Counted from the first letter of the stretch, positions 1-7,810 are shown. The stretch: 16,061 nt of DNA from an uncultured Rhodobacter sp. (GCA_937901435.1 CALGTJ010000705.1:1-16061); one strand, 5' to 3'. The notes: generated by a model not told the origin, from the letters alone. A program made the numbers and translations.

Positions 1-22
1 CGAAATCAGAGACGCTGCATGA

Positions 23-439
23 AATCGGCGGACAACTTCTTTGACAAACACCGCCGACGACCGCAAAGTGACGCGGTTTGATCGTGAAATGCTTGAGAAA
101 ATCGGTTTGAAAACGGTCGTCACGGAAACCCCGTGGACCATCGGTTCAGTGACATTCGAGGGCGTTTTACTGCGCGATCTGATCGCATCTGTCGGCGCAA
201 CGGGTACAAGGATTGTCGCGACGGCGTTGAACGATTACTCTGTCAGAATTCCCGCCGAGGACTATACCCGGTACGATGTGCTTGTCGCCACCCGACGTGA
301 CGGAGAGATCCTAACCGTTCGCGACAAGGGACCGACGTGGATCATATACCCTTGGTCAGACAACCCACCGCTGAAAAAACAACTGTTTTACTCTCGGTCG
401 ATATGGCAATTAAAGGCGATCACTGTGCAATCGGATTGA
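23..439 (+). pseudogene. Small molybdopterin-oxidoreductase-fold protein, 5' end frameshifted or missing
   Basis: The readable frame gives about 132 residues from a TTG at 41. It matches the small 'oxidoreductase molybdopterin-binding' proteins of Rhodobacterales: FDREML near the start, then GVLLRDLI, ALNDY, the DKGPTWIIYP block and the C-terminal YSRSIWQL. The family normally carries a signal peptide and is some 150-170 aa, so the exported N-terminus is absent here. A TGA at 20-22 closes this frame upstream. The other forward frame (codons from 3) reads ETLHEIGGQLL and then hits a TGA at 42-44; it looks like the missing N-terminal strand of the fold, which suggests a one-base slip within CTTCTTT (36-42). 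The frame contains no cysteine, so the sulfite-oxidase-type molybdenum ligand is absent and the protein is probably a non-catalytic fold member. It lies 10 bp before the sensor kinase and may be its partner. The family call is fairly firm; pseudogene status is inference, and a downstream start or a sequencing error is possible. Confidence 0.6.
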
Positions 440-449
440 TCCCAACTAA

Positions 450-2747
450 ATGGTCAGAACTTCACGTAATCTACTGAACAACGCAATCACAGCCGGGGCT
501 TTCGTTCTGGCTCTGTCGGCGCTTATCATTCTTGGCACATCGATTGAATCGACGCGCGATGCCAGCCAACAATTGTTGAACAGTTTGTCTCACAGTGCCA
601 GTCAGATTGAACGCGAGACCCGTCAACTGGTGGATCACATCGACAGATTTAGCGACGCCGATTCTGAAATCACGCAACGCGATGTACTGACCCGGTTTGA
701 CATTCTATGGAGCCGGATTTTTTCGCAGGACGCGATCATCAATGTGGACGTAGAGCCCGAATTAAGACGTCAGGCGGTCGAGACGGTGCAGATCGGACGG
801 GCGCTTTTGCAAGAGATAGAGCCGGATATTCTGGCTCTAACCCCGGATCAGACGGACACCATTGCCGAGTTGAAGACAAAGCTGCGCAGCTTTTTCCACC
901 CCGCGCACCAATTGGAAGTCCTGGCAATGGACAGCCTCGTCGGGTTGCGAGCCGACCAAAGCGAGAGCCAGCTCAAAAGCATGTATCTGGCGATTGCGTT
1001 GTTGATCGGATTGGCCGCTTTTGGTCTTTCCAGCATCTATTTGTTACGCTCTGATCGAAATGCCGTAGGTCGGATCAATGCACAATTGGAATACCGCGTG
1101 CGCAAACGCACCGCTGATCTTGAGGCGGTGAACATGCGGCTGGCACAAGAGATCGCAGAGCGCAAACGCGATCAGGCCACCATGGCAGAGAGAGAGGCCA
1201 GACTGGCACAGGCGGCGCAGCTGGCAAAACTGGGCTATTACGTCTGGAATTTCCAAGAGCAAAAGTTCGAGGTCTGTTCCGACGCCCATGCCGCCGCCCA
1301 CGGGCTTAGCCGGGCCGAATTCATGGCCGCCGGTCGGCAGGCAGAGATGTGGATTTCTGACACACACCCCGATGATATTGCCCGCCGCCGCGCAAAGATC
1401 GCCGAACTCGCGTCCGGTCACCCGATCGAACTGGATTATCGTCTGGTGACGCCAGACGGCGTGCGTCGTCTGCGCGAATCTGCACGTCCGATTTTCGACG
1501 ACAAGGGCCTTGTGGTCCGCGGGGTCGGCTCTACACTTGATCTGACCGAAGAATATGAAACCGAGATGAAGCTGTACGAAGCGCAGCGCATGGACAGTAT
1601 CGGTAAGATGACTGGCGGTGTTGCCCATGATTTCAACAACTTGCTGGCCGTGATCCTTGGAAATCTGGAACTGATCCGCGAACACCCCGACATTGAGGAT
1701 CGCGACGAAATGATAGGCGACGCCATCAGCGCCACTCTGCGCGGGCGCGACCTGACGATGAGTATGCTCAGCTTTGCCCGCCGTGCGCCGATGGATCCCT
1801 CAAAACTGGATCTGAACACGGTGATCGAGGGCTTACACTCTATGCTGCGGCGCAAATTGCCGATTACCATCGACATACAAACCGATCTGAACGCAGATAT
1901 CCGGCCAATCATGGCCGACCGCAGCCTGACAGAAAGCGCAGTTCTGAATTTGGCGATCAATGCCATGGACGCCATGCCCACGGGCGGCACGCTGACCATT
2001 CAGACAGAGAATGTGGTTCTGAACGCCAAGGACGCCGCCCTGATCAAAGGCGACCTTGAACTGGGGCCCTATGTCAAGATGTCGGTGCGCGATACGGGCA
2101 GTGGCATCGAGGCCAATGTGATCGATAATATCTTTGAACCCTTCTTTACAACGAAGTCCATCACCAAGAATTCAGGTCTTGGTTTGTCGATGGTCCAGGG
2201 CTTTACCCAGCAGACCGGGGGCGGCATCCGCACCATTTCCCTCCCGCAACAGGGCGCCGTGTTCGAGCTTTATTTCCTCTCTGGCCTTGGGGACTGCGAC
2301 GAGGATTGCGCCGCGCAGATGGTCACGGGCCCCGAGCAGACGCAAAACACATTGCGTGTGCTTTTGGTGGAAGATGACGACAACGTGCGCAAGGTGCTGG
2401 CCCGGCAGATGGAGCAAACCGGGATGACCGTGATCTCTGCCGCAGAAAGTTCCAGCGCCGAAATCGCCTTTGCCGCAGAGGGTCCGTTTGACGTGGTGGT
2501 GTCCGACATTGTCATGCCCGGAGAGTTGCAGGGCCCCGCCCTTGTGCGTCGATTGCGCGAAACCGACAGCACCTTGCCAGCGGTATTTCTGTCAGGATAC
2601 CCGCGTGATATCGCAGTGCATGGCGATGGCGTTTCTGCAGATGACGTCATGCTGATGAAGCCTGTCGGCCGGGACGATCTGCTGGTCGCCATCGACTGCG
2701 CGATGAATCCCGGCCGTGATTTGGTCAACGATCTGACACTGGCTTGA
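450..2747 (+). CDS. Membrane-bound hybrid sensor histidine kinase/response regulator (PAS-HisKA-HATPase-REC)
   Basis: This 765-aa inner-membrane hybrid kinase has TM1 at about 13-32, a mainly helical periplasmic sensor region at 33-176 and TM2 at about 178-199. A coiled coil follows at about 205-250, then a PAS fold at about 255-365. HisKA carries the H-box GGVAHDFNNLL with phospho-accepting H393. The ATPase domain has an N-box (NLAINAMDAM, 500-509), a G1 box (RDTGSGI, 547-553) and a G2 box (GLGLSMVQGF, 576-585). The C-terminal receiver domain (about 635-760) has acidic pocket residues E641/D642/D643, phospho-acceptor D686 in SDIVMPG, and K737. All key residues are present, so it should be active. 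The ligand is unknown. Its only close partner is the small molybdopterin-fold gene 10 bp upstream. No DNA-binding regulator is adjacent, so output may pass through a distant protein, or the REC domain may modulate the kinase. The ATG at 450 has no strong ribosome-binding site. It converges on the aldolase gene with a 22 bp gap, and no terminator hairpin is visible there. Confidence 0.93.
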   Translation: MVRTSRNLLNNAITAGAFVLALSALIILGTSIESTRDASQQLLNSLSHSASQIERETRQLVDHIDRFSDADSEITQRDVLTRFDILWSRIFSQDAIINVDVEPELRRQAVETVQIGRALLQEIEPDILALTPDQTDTIAELKTKLRSFFHPAHQLEVLAMDSLVGLRADQSESQLKSMYLAIALLIGLAAFGLSSIYLLRSDRNAVGRINAQLEYRVRKRTADLEAVNMRLAQEIAERKRDQATMAEREARLAQAAQLAKLGYYVWNFQEQKFEVCSDAHAAAHGLSRAEFMAAGRQAEMWISDTHPDDIARRRAKIAELASGHPIELDYRLVTPDGVRRLRESARPIFDDKGLVVRGVGSTLDLTEEYETEMKLYEAQRMDSIGKMTGGVAHDFNNLLAVILGNLELIREHPDIEDRDEMIGDAISATLRGRDLTMSMLSFARRAPMDPSKLDLNTVIEGLHSMLRRKLPITIDIQTDLNADIRPIMADRSLTESAVLNLAINAMDAMPTGGTLTIQTENVVLNAKDAALIKGDLELGPYVKMSVRDTGSGIEANVIDNIFEPFFTTKSITKNSGLGLSMVQGFTQQTGGGIRTISLPQQGAVFELYFLSGLGDCDEDCAAQMVTGPEQTQNTLRVLLVEDDDNVRKVLARQMEQTGMTVISAAESSSAEIAFAAEGPFDVVVSDIVMPGELQGPALVRRLRETDSTLPAVFLSGYPRDIAVHGDGVSADDVMLMKPVGRDDLLVAIDCAMNPGRDLVNDLTLA

Positions 2748-2769
2748 CCTGATCGGATGGTCGATAGGT

Positions 2770-3597
2770 TCAAAGGTAAATTTGGCGAATGACCCGGCGC
2801 GCGGACTCTGTCAACGGGGCCTCGACCGCTGAAAGGATTTCAATCCGGTCGAATTCGTCAGGGTTTTGGGCGAGCTGTTGACGTAGTGCAGCCCCAAAGA
2901 CCTGCCGCAATTCGGTGCCCACGTTGAACTTGCAGATCTTGGTGGTCAACGCCAACTCGCGCCTTGTGGCGTCGGGGATACCCGAACTGCCGTGCAGGAC
3001 AAGTGGCACCTGCGTCACAGCCTCGATTGCGCGCAAAAGGTCCATGTTGATCGCCGCCCCCTGCGCCTCTTGCAGATGCACATTGCCGATAGAGATCGCC
3101 ATGGCGTCCACGTCGGTTTCCAGCGCAAAGCGGCGCGCCTCGTCCGGGTCGGTGCCATGGGACGCCGCCCCTGCTGCATAGCCGACAAACCCGATCTCGC
3201 CCTCTAGCGACACGCCTGCGGCATGAGCCATTTCGGCAATCGCGCGGGTCTGGGCGATATTCTCTGCCAGCGGCAGTTGCGAACCGTCAAACATCACCGA
3301 ACTGAACCCGCAGTCAATCGCGGCGCGGCAGTCATCGGCGCTATATCCATGATCCAGATGAGCGACCACAGGCACGCTTGCGGCCTCTGCCAGATGGCGG
3401 AACATCGCGGCCAGGACAGGCAAAGGCGTATGCGCGCGACACCCCGGCCCGGCTTGCAGGATCACAGGCGCACCTTCGGCCTCTGCCGCCGCCACATAGG
3501 CGCGCGCGTCCTCCCATCCCAGAACCACCAGCCCGGCAACGGCATAGCCGCCGTGCAGCGCGGGTTGCAGGACCTGTGACAGGGTCGCGAGGGTCAT
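2770..3597 (-). CDS. Class II (metal-dependent) aldolase, IolJ-like: probable 2-deoxy-5-keto-gluconate-6-phosphate aldolase
   Basis: This 275-aa TIM-barrel aldolase belongs to the class II fructose/tagatose-bisphosphate family. Visible landmarks are the catalytic aspartate and first zinc histidine in HLDHG (D82, H83), FDGS (103-106), EGEIG (132-136), a further zinc-ligand candidate H174 in SIGNVHL, the third histidine in HGSSG (H202), and the phosphate-binding NVGTEL (225-230). The metal site looks complete. In inositol pathways this family supplies IolJ, which cleaves 6-phospho-5-dehydro-2-deoxygluconate to dihydroxyacetone phosphate and malonate semialdehyde. The position directly after an IolC-type kinase and an IolB-type isomerase points to that role. 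The ATG overlaps the upstream isomerase stop as ATGA (3594-3597), so the two are translationally coupled. Family alone would also allow fructose- or tagatose-bisphosphate aldolase; specificity is inferred from context. The locus also encodes an unrelated aldolase-type domain, DUF2090, at the end of iolC2. Confidence 0.85.
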   Translation of the reverse strand: MTLATLSQVLQPALHGGYAVAGLVVLGWEDARAYVAAAEAEGAPVILQAGPGCRAHTPLPVLAAMFRHLAEAASVPVVAHLDHGYSADDCRAAIDCGFSSVMFDGSQLPLAENIAQTRAIAEMAHAAGVSLEGEIGFVGYAAGAASHGTDPDEARRFALETDVDAMAISIGNVHLQEAQGAAINMDLLRAIEAVTQVPLVLHGSSGIPDATRRELALTTKICKFNVGTELRQVFGAALRQQLAQNPDEFDRIEILSAVEAPLTESARRVIRQIYL

Positions 3598-4436
3598 TTG
3601 AACTTGGCGATCATGTCTTTGATGCCGGGAATAGTCTCTATCTGATAGGCGTGGCTGGGTTGGAAATATTGCACAAGGGATCGCTGGCTAAGCCCCCCAA
3701 GGATGGTGAAATAATACATCTCATACCCCGGCAAAACGCAGCAAGGGTGATACCCATTGTCGAGACAGATCGTCGAGCCATCCACGATATGATAGGCATC
3801 CCCCGGCTTGCCATCCTCACGCTGCAACATCTGCACGCCAGAGCCATGGTTGGGGCGAAAGCGAAAGTTGTAGGTCTCGTCGTGGCGTGTCTCGATGGGA
3901 AGCCGGTCTGTGTCATGCTTGTGAGACGGGAACCCTGACAAGCCCCCCTGCCCAACGGTGAACAACTCGCTGACCAGCAAACGACCGACCTTGTCATGCT
4001 GCTTTTGCCCGAGGATATGCTTGATCTTGCGGTGCGTCTTGGTGTCGTCAGAGCCGTATTGCACCAGATCGATGCCATCACCGCGCACGTCGAACGGATC
4101 CAGAACCGTGTCGTATTTCGCCCCCGCCACAAAGACTTCGGCGCTGTCAGACATACAAACCATCTCGACCTTGGCCCCGCTTGGCACATAGACGCCCTCT
4201 GGCTCTCCGTCCCAGACATCGACACCGCGATTGCCCAGCGCGGCAAAGGCCACGCCCTCGACATCCACGTCAACCGTGCCCGTGGCAGGCGCGATGCAGG
4301 TCTCGTATCCCGGCACCTGATAGGTGAAGGCCTGACCGCGCGTCAGTTTGATAATGTTGAAATAATTCAGCGGAACCGTCGCATCGCCGGTGTCAACGAT
4401 TGGTTTGTTCTGGTTGTCAAAGGGGGCGATATGCAT
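3594..4436 (-). CDS. iolB: 5-deoxy-glucuronate isomerase family protein (IolB paralogue 1, divergent)
   Basis: This 280-aa protein of the KduI/IolB double-cupin family would convert 5-deoxy-D-glucuronate to 2-deoxy-5-keto-D-gluconate in the cytoplasm. The C-terminal cupin carries the metal-site pattern PSHKHD (H172, H174), an ETYNFRF block (E187) and GYHPC (H230), followed by GYEMYYF near 237. These correspond to the PPHRHD, EETYYHR and HHPCG blocks of the second IolB at 15021-15833. The two copies are clearly divergent and this one has a different C-terminus, so it is not a recent tandem duplicate. It is the middle gene of the minus-strand unit: 3 bp after the kinase stop, with GAGGA about eight bases before the ATG, and overlapping the aldolase by ATGA. 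IolB chemistry is likely, but it may act on a different stereoisomer or a related keto-acid. Confidence 0.82.
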   Translation of the reverse strand: MHIAPFDNQNKPIVDTGDATVPLNYFNIIKLTRGQAFTYQVPGYETCIAPATGTVDVDVEGVAFAALGNRGVDVWDGEPEGVYVPSGAKVEMVCMSDSAEVFVAGAKYDTVLDPFDVRGDGIDLVQYGSDDTKTHRKIKHILGQKQHDKVGRLLVSELFTVGQGGLSGFPSHKHDTDRLPIETRHDETYNFRFRPNHGSGVQMLQREDGKPGDAYHIVDGSTICLDNGYHPCCVLPGYEMYYFTILGGLSQRSLVQYFQPSHAYQIETIPGIKDMIAKFK

Positions 4437-4439
4437 GGG

Positions 4440-5411
4440 TTAATCCTCGTCTGGTAGGGTCGCGCCGGGATGGGTGGCGATGAAACTGTCTAGCTCTTCT
4501 GGCGTTGGCATGGCGGGGGCACATCCGACACGGGTCACAACGATGGCCGCCGCGGCAGACCCGCGCAGGACGGACGTGGTCAGGTCGCGCCCAGTGGCCA
4601 GCGCCATCAGGAAACTGCCCATGAACGCGTCGCCCGCCCCTGTGGGTTTCAGCGCCTCGACCTTGAAAATCCCGGTGCGGGCCTCGCCCGCTTGGGTCAG
4701 GGTGATCGCGCCACGATGGCCCATTTTATAGACAACCGTCTTACCCTGCGCGGCAAGGTCGCGCGCGGCGGCAAGCCCGTCGTCGTAATTCTCGGCCAGC
4801 ACCCCAAATTCATCGTCATTGCCGATGATGATGTCGCTTGCCTCTGCCATGCGCGCGTAGGTCTGCGCCGCCGTGCGCGCATCGGGCCAGCTATAGGGGC
4901 GATAATCCAGATCAAAGACGATGGGCACACCCGCCGCGCGGGCCGTGGCAAATGCGGCAAAGGTGGCGCTGCGCGAGGGTTCAGAGGCAAGCACGGTGCC
5001 CGTGGTCACAAGCGCGCCGTATCCGGCAAGGTCCAGAGGCGCGATATCGGCCTCTGTCATATGAAAATCGGCAGCGTTGTTGCGATAGATCACAGCCTGC
5101 GTCGCGGGACCGTTGGTATCGACCACCGCCAGTGAATTGCGTGCCTCGCCGCCGACGCGGGTCACATGCAGCGTCTCAACGCCGTATTGCACCAGTTGGT
5201 GCAGACAGAATTCTCCCACCGGATCGTCCGACACAGACGTCACCAGCGCCGCCTGCCCGCCCTGCCGACAGACCGCGACCGCGATATTGGCGGACGACCC
5301 GCCCAAAGCGGCAGTGAACATGACGGCCTGCTGCAACGGTGTGCCCGGTGGGTCCGCATAGAAATCCATCCCGGCGCGGCCAATGACAAGAAAACGGGGC
5401 GAGGTGAACAT
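4440..5411 (-). CDS. iolC: PfkB-family sugar kinase, IolC-type 5-dehydro-2-deoxygluconokinase (stand-alone)
   Basis: The 323-aa ribokinase-fold enzyme would phosphorylate 2-deoxy-5-keto-gluconate at position 6 using ATP. Signatures are the substrate-site GGSSANIA (37-44), the DLDYRPYSW block (167-175), and the second PfkB signature PTGAGDAF with catalytic D261. The C-terminal RVGCAPAMPTPEEL (294-307) parallels RHGCAPAYPSWQEL in the fused IolC further along, and supports IolC rather than a generic fructokinase. The start is set at the ATG at 5411. A longer open frame runs to 5528, but those 39 extra residues have no PfkB similarity and lie in the divergent control region, and the protein from 5411 has the normal family length. 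It is the first gene of the minus-strand unit and reads into iolB1 with a 3 bp gap. It lacks the DUF2090 extension, which fits the separate aldolase in the same unit. Confidence 0.85.
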   Translation of the reverse strand: MFTSPRFLVIGRAGMDFYADPPGTPLQQAVMFTAALGGSSANIAVAVCRQGGQAALVTSVSDDPVGEFCLHQLVQYGVETLHVTRVGGEARNSLAVVDTNGPATQAVIYRNNAADFHMTEADIAPLDLAGYGALVTTGTVLASEPSRSATFAAFATARAAGVPIVFDLDYRPYSWPDARTAAQTYARMAEASDIIIGNDDEFGVLAENYDDGLAAARDLAAQGKTVVYKMGHRGAITLTQAGEARTGIFKVEALKPTGAGDAFMGSFLMALATGRDLTTSVLRGSAAAAIVVTRVGCAPAMPTPEELDSFIATHPGATLPDED

Positions 5412-5633
5412 GCTTGGTCTCAGGCTTTTTGACGGGCCAGCCGTCGGACATCCTATCAGATTTGAAAGGAAACCCATCAGAAGGCGTGATTGATTTTGAT
5501 CGGACCTTGACGCGGAAGCCCTGTTCAACGCAAGGGACGAAAATCAGAAATCCGCGAAACCTATCATCCCTGCAAGACATCCCGTGATGAAACAAGGCCC
5601 GGCTTCGCAAGCGCCCATATCAGAGGTTGAGAC
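5412..5633. promoter_or_regulatory. Divergent control region between iolC1-iolB1-aldolase and iolE-like/Gfo-Idh units
   Basis: This 222 bp gap must hold the promoters for both divergent transcripts. The hexamer ATCAGA occurs four times in one orientation, at 5455-5460, 5476-5481, 5543-5548 and 5619-5624. The first pair is 21 bp apart, about two helical turns. AT-rich patches occur around 5490-5500 and 5539-5550. No convincing -35/-10 pair or perfect palindrome was found. The last ATCAGA overlaps the likely ribosome-binding site of the plus-strand gene. The repeats may be sites for the LacI-family regulator encoded at 7897, but that is inference. Confidence 0.55.
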
Positions 5634-6524
5634 ATGACTATATCGATCGGCAATGCCCCCTGTTCCTGGGGCGTCGAATTCGCAGATGACCCGCGCAACC
5701 CGGATTGGCGACGCGTTCTGAAAGAATGCAAACAGGCCGGATTCAACGGGATTGAACTTGGCCCTGTCGGCTTTATGCCCGAAGATCCGGTGATCGTGGC
5801 CGAGGCTCTGGCAGAACATGAATTGACCCTGATCGGCGGCGTTGTGTTCCGCGCGTTCCACGACCCCGCGAAATGGGACGATGTGCAGGACGGCGCGGTG
5901 CGCACCTGCAAAGCGTTGGTCGCGCATGGCGCGAAACATCTCGTTCTGATCGATTCCATCTCTGCGCGCCGCGCGCCGACGGCTGGCCGCGCCAATGAGG
6001 CAGAACAGATGGACGCCGCCGAATGGGCCGCCTATGTGGATCGTTTCCGCACCATCGCCAAGATGGGAACAGAGGACTACGGTCTGGACGTCAGCGTCCA
6101 TGCCCATGCTGCTGGTTTCATGGATTTCGAGCCGGAACTGGAACGGCTGCTGGGTGAAGTGGATGAAAAGATCCTCAAGATCTGCTTTGACACGGGCCAT
6201 CACTCCTATGCAGGGTTCGACCCGGTCGCCTTTATGAAACGCAATATGTCGCGGATCAGCTATATGCACTTCAAGGATATTGATCCTGTGGTCAAAGCCG
6301 CCGCTGTGGCCAATCGCACCGGGTTCTATGACGCCTGCGGACAGGGGATTTTCTGCAAGCTGGGTCTGGGGGATGTGGATTTCCCCGCCGTGCGTCAACT
6401 GCTTCTGGACAGTGGATTCGAGGGCTGGTGTACGGTCGAGCAGGATTGCGATCCGGCAGGCAAGACCTCTCCGCTGGACGACAACACCCATAATGGGACC
6501 TATCTGCATTCCATCGGATTCTGA
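5634..6524 (+). CDS. IolE-like TIM-barrel protein: probable inosose dehydratase or inosose isomerase
   Basis: This 296-aa AP-endonuclease-2/xylose-isomerase-like TIM barrel (IolE/IolI superfamily) opens with IGNAPCSWGV. It has candidate metal or substrate residues in VHAHAAGF (154-161), FDTGHHSYAG (185-194; D186, H189), HFKDID (212-217) and TVEQD (E269). The DTGH and HFKD blocks are typical of inosose dehydratases, which convert 2-keto-myo-inositol to 3D-(3,5/4)-trihydroxycyclohexane-1,2-dione, the substrate of IolD. It is the only IolE candidate in the window, yet it lies far from iolD, next to a Gfo/Idh dehydrogenase. Its N-terminus is not the classic IolE start (a GxxPIxWxND-type motif), so an epimerase or isomerase role like IolI is a real alternative. 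AGAGG lies seven bases before the ATG. It is first in a two-gene unit and divergent from iolC1. Confidence 0.78.
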   Translation: MTISIGNAPCSWGVEFADDPRNPDWRRVLKECKQAGFNGIELGPVGFMPEDPVIVAEALAEHELTLIGGVVFRAFHDPAKWDDVQDGAVRTCKALVAHGAKHLVLIDSISARRAPTAGRANEAEQMDAAEWAAYVDRFRTIAKMGTEDYGLDVSVHAHAAGFMDFEPELERLLGEVDEKILKICFDTGHHSYAGFDPVAFMKRNMSRISYMHFKDIDPVVKAAAVANRTGFYDACGQGIFCKLGLGDVDFPAVRQLLLDSGFEGWCTVEQDCDPAGKTSPLDDNTHNGTYLHSIGF

Positions 6525-6574
6525 ATGAAACACGAACCTTCGACGAAAATTCCACTCGGGACCAGAGGCAACAC

Positions 6575-7708
6575 ATGGCAAAACTAAATTGGGGCATGGT
6601 CGGCGGCGGCAAGGGCAGCCAGATCGGACCTGCCCATCGTCTTGGCGCACAGGCGGATGGCAATTTTGCCTTTGTCGCCGGGGCCTTGGATCACAACGCG
6701 GATGCGGGTCGTGCCTTTGCGGCAGAACTGGGCATCGCACCGGACCGCGCCTATGGCGACTGGCGCGAGATGCTGACGGGCGAGAGCGCGCGCGAGGATC
6801 GTATCGATCTGGTGACTGTTGCAACGCCCAACGCCACCCATTTCGAGATCACCAAAGCCTTCCTGGAGGCCGGATTCAACGTATTGTGCGAAAAGCCGAT
6901 GACCATGACCGTCGAGGAAGGCGAAGAGATCGTTCGGGTCGCGGCCGCCTCTGGCAAGATCTGTGCGGTGAACTACTGCTATTCCGCCTATCCGATGATC
7001 CGCCAAGCCCGCGCCATGGTGCGGGCGGGCGAGTTGGGCAAGATCCGGCTGGTCTTGACCAACTTCAGCCATGGTCATCACGGCGATGCGACCGACGCCG
7101 ATAATCCGCGCGTGCGCTGGCGCTATGATCCGGCGATGGCGGGTGTGTCTGGGCAGTTCGCTGATTGCGGCATCCACGCGCTGCATATGGCCAGCTTCAT
7201 CTGCGATAACCACGTGGAAAAGCTCTCTGCTGATTTCGCCTCGACCATTGCCAGCCGCGAGCTGGAAGACGACGCGATGGTGAATTTCCGCATGAGCGGC
7301 GGCACGGTTGGACGGCTCTGGACCTCATCCGTGGCGATCGGGCGGCAGCATGGCTTTGACATTCAGGTGTTTGGCGAGACAGGTGGATTGCGCTGGGCCA
7401 GTGAGCAACCCAACCAGTTGATCTACACGCCCGTTGGCGGGCGCACGCAGATCATCGAAAAGGGCGAAGGCGGGTTGCACGCAGACGCCCAGCGCCTCAG
7501 CCGCGTGGCGATTGCCCATCCCGAGGGATTTCCTTTGGCGGTCGCGAATATCTATGTAGATCTCGCAAGCGCCATTCGCGGCGAGACGCGCGATGGTCTG
7601 CCACTGGCAGAGGATGGGGTGCGCTCGATGGCTGCGGTTTACGGCGCGGTCGACTCTTCCAGATCAGACGGGGCATGGGTCGACGCCCGCCCGCCGATGT
7701 TTCGCTAG
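6575..7708 (+). CDS. Gfo/Idh/MocA-family NAD(P)-dependent dehydrogenase, probable inositol or sugar dehydrogenase
   Basis: The 377-aa oxidoreductase has an N-terminal Rossmann fold with an unusual dinucleotide loop, GMVGGGKGSQIGPAH (7-21). CEKPM follows with catalytic lysine K107, and the C-terminal domain has FADCGIHALHMA with D197 and H201, spaced as in inositol dehydrogenase active sites. It differs from the IolG at 10058 (334 aa, GAGRIG) in length, loop and an extra RVRWRYDP segment near 179-186. It therefore belongs to the subgroup with a GGGxGSxIGxxHR start and is not a recent copy of IolG. Substrates known across the family include myo-, scyllo- and chiro-inositol and 3-keto-sugars; which applies here cannot be read from sequence. 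It follows the IolE-like gene by 50 bp with AGAGG before the ATG, and a strong intrinsic terminator follows it. The pairing suggests it supplies the keto substrate of the TIM-barrel enzyme. Confidence 0.85.
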   Translation: MAKLNWGMVGGGKGSQIGPAHRLGAQADGNFAFVAGALDHNADAGRAFAAELGIAPDRAYGDWREMLTGESAREDRIDLVTVATPNATHFEITKAFLEAGFNVLCEKPMTMTVEEGEEIVRVAAASGKICAVNYCYSAYPMIRQARAMVRAGELGKIRLVLTNFSHGHHGDATDADNPRVRWRYDPAMAGVSGQFADCGIHALHMASFICDNHVEKLSADFASTIASRELEDDAMVNFRMSGGTVGRLWTSSVAIGRQHGFDIQVFGETGGLRWASEQPNQLIYTPVGGRTQIIEKGEGGLHADAQRLSRVAIAHPEGFPLAVANIYVDLASAIRGETRDGLPLAEDGVRSMAAVYGAVDSSRSDGAWVDARPPMFR

Positions 7709-7725
7709 ACTGTTGCAAGAACGAT

Positions 7726-7754
7726 CTGGAGGGGCATTGTCCCTCCGGCTTTTT
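7726..7754 (+). terminator. Intrinsic terminator after the Gfo/Idh gene
   Basis: The stem CTGGAGGG (7726-7733) pairs with CCCTCCGG (7741-7748), with one G-T wobble, around a 7-base loop. A run of five T follows one base later (7750-7754). It starts 17 bp after the Gfo/Idh stop and should end the iolE-like/Gfo-Idh transcript, separating it from the LacI gene. Confidence 0.88.
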
Positions 7755-7810
7755 CTGTGCCTTTCATCAAGAGACAAGGTCAGTGTGGTCCAAGGCAGCG
7801 GCTGTCGCGT

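Noticed and set aside
2748..2769. Bidirectional terminator between the converging kinase and aldolase genes
   Set aside because: Only 22 bp separate the genes and no stem with a T tract could be drawn.
5412..5528. N-terminal extension of the stand-alone kinase up to an ATG at 5528
   Set aside because: The extra 39 residues have no PfkB-like sequence, lie in the divergent promoter, and the ATG at 5411 gives the normal family length and start pattern (RFLVIGRAGMD).
5544..6824. Long 426-codon open frame on the minus strand
   Set aside because: It is antisense to the IolE-like and Gfo/Idh genes, which have clear family motifs. Its composition is a GC-rich shadow with no recognisable domain.
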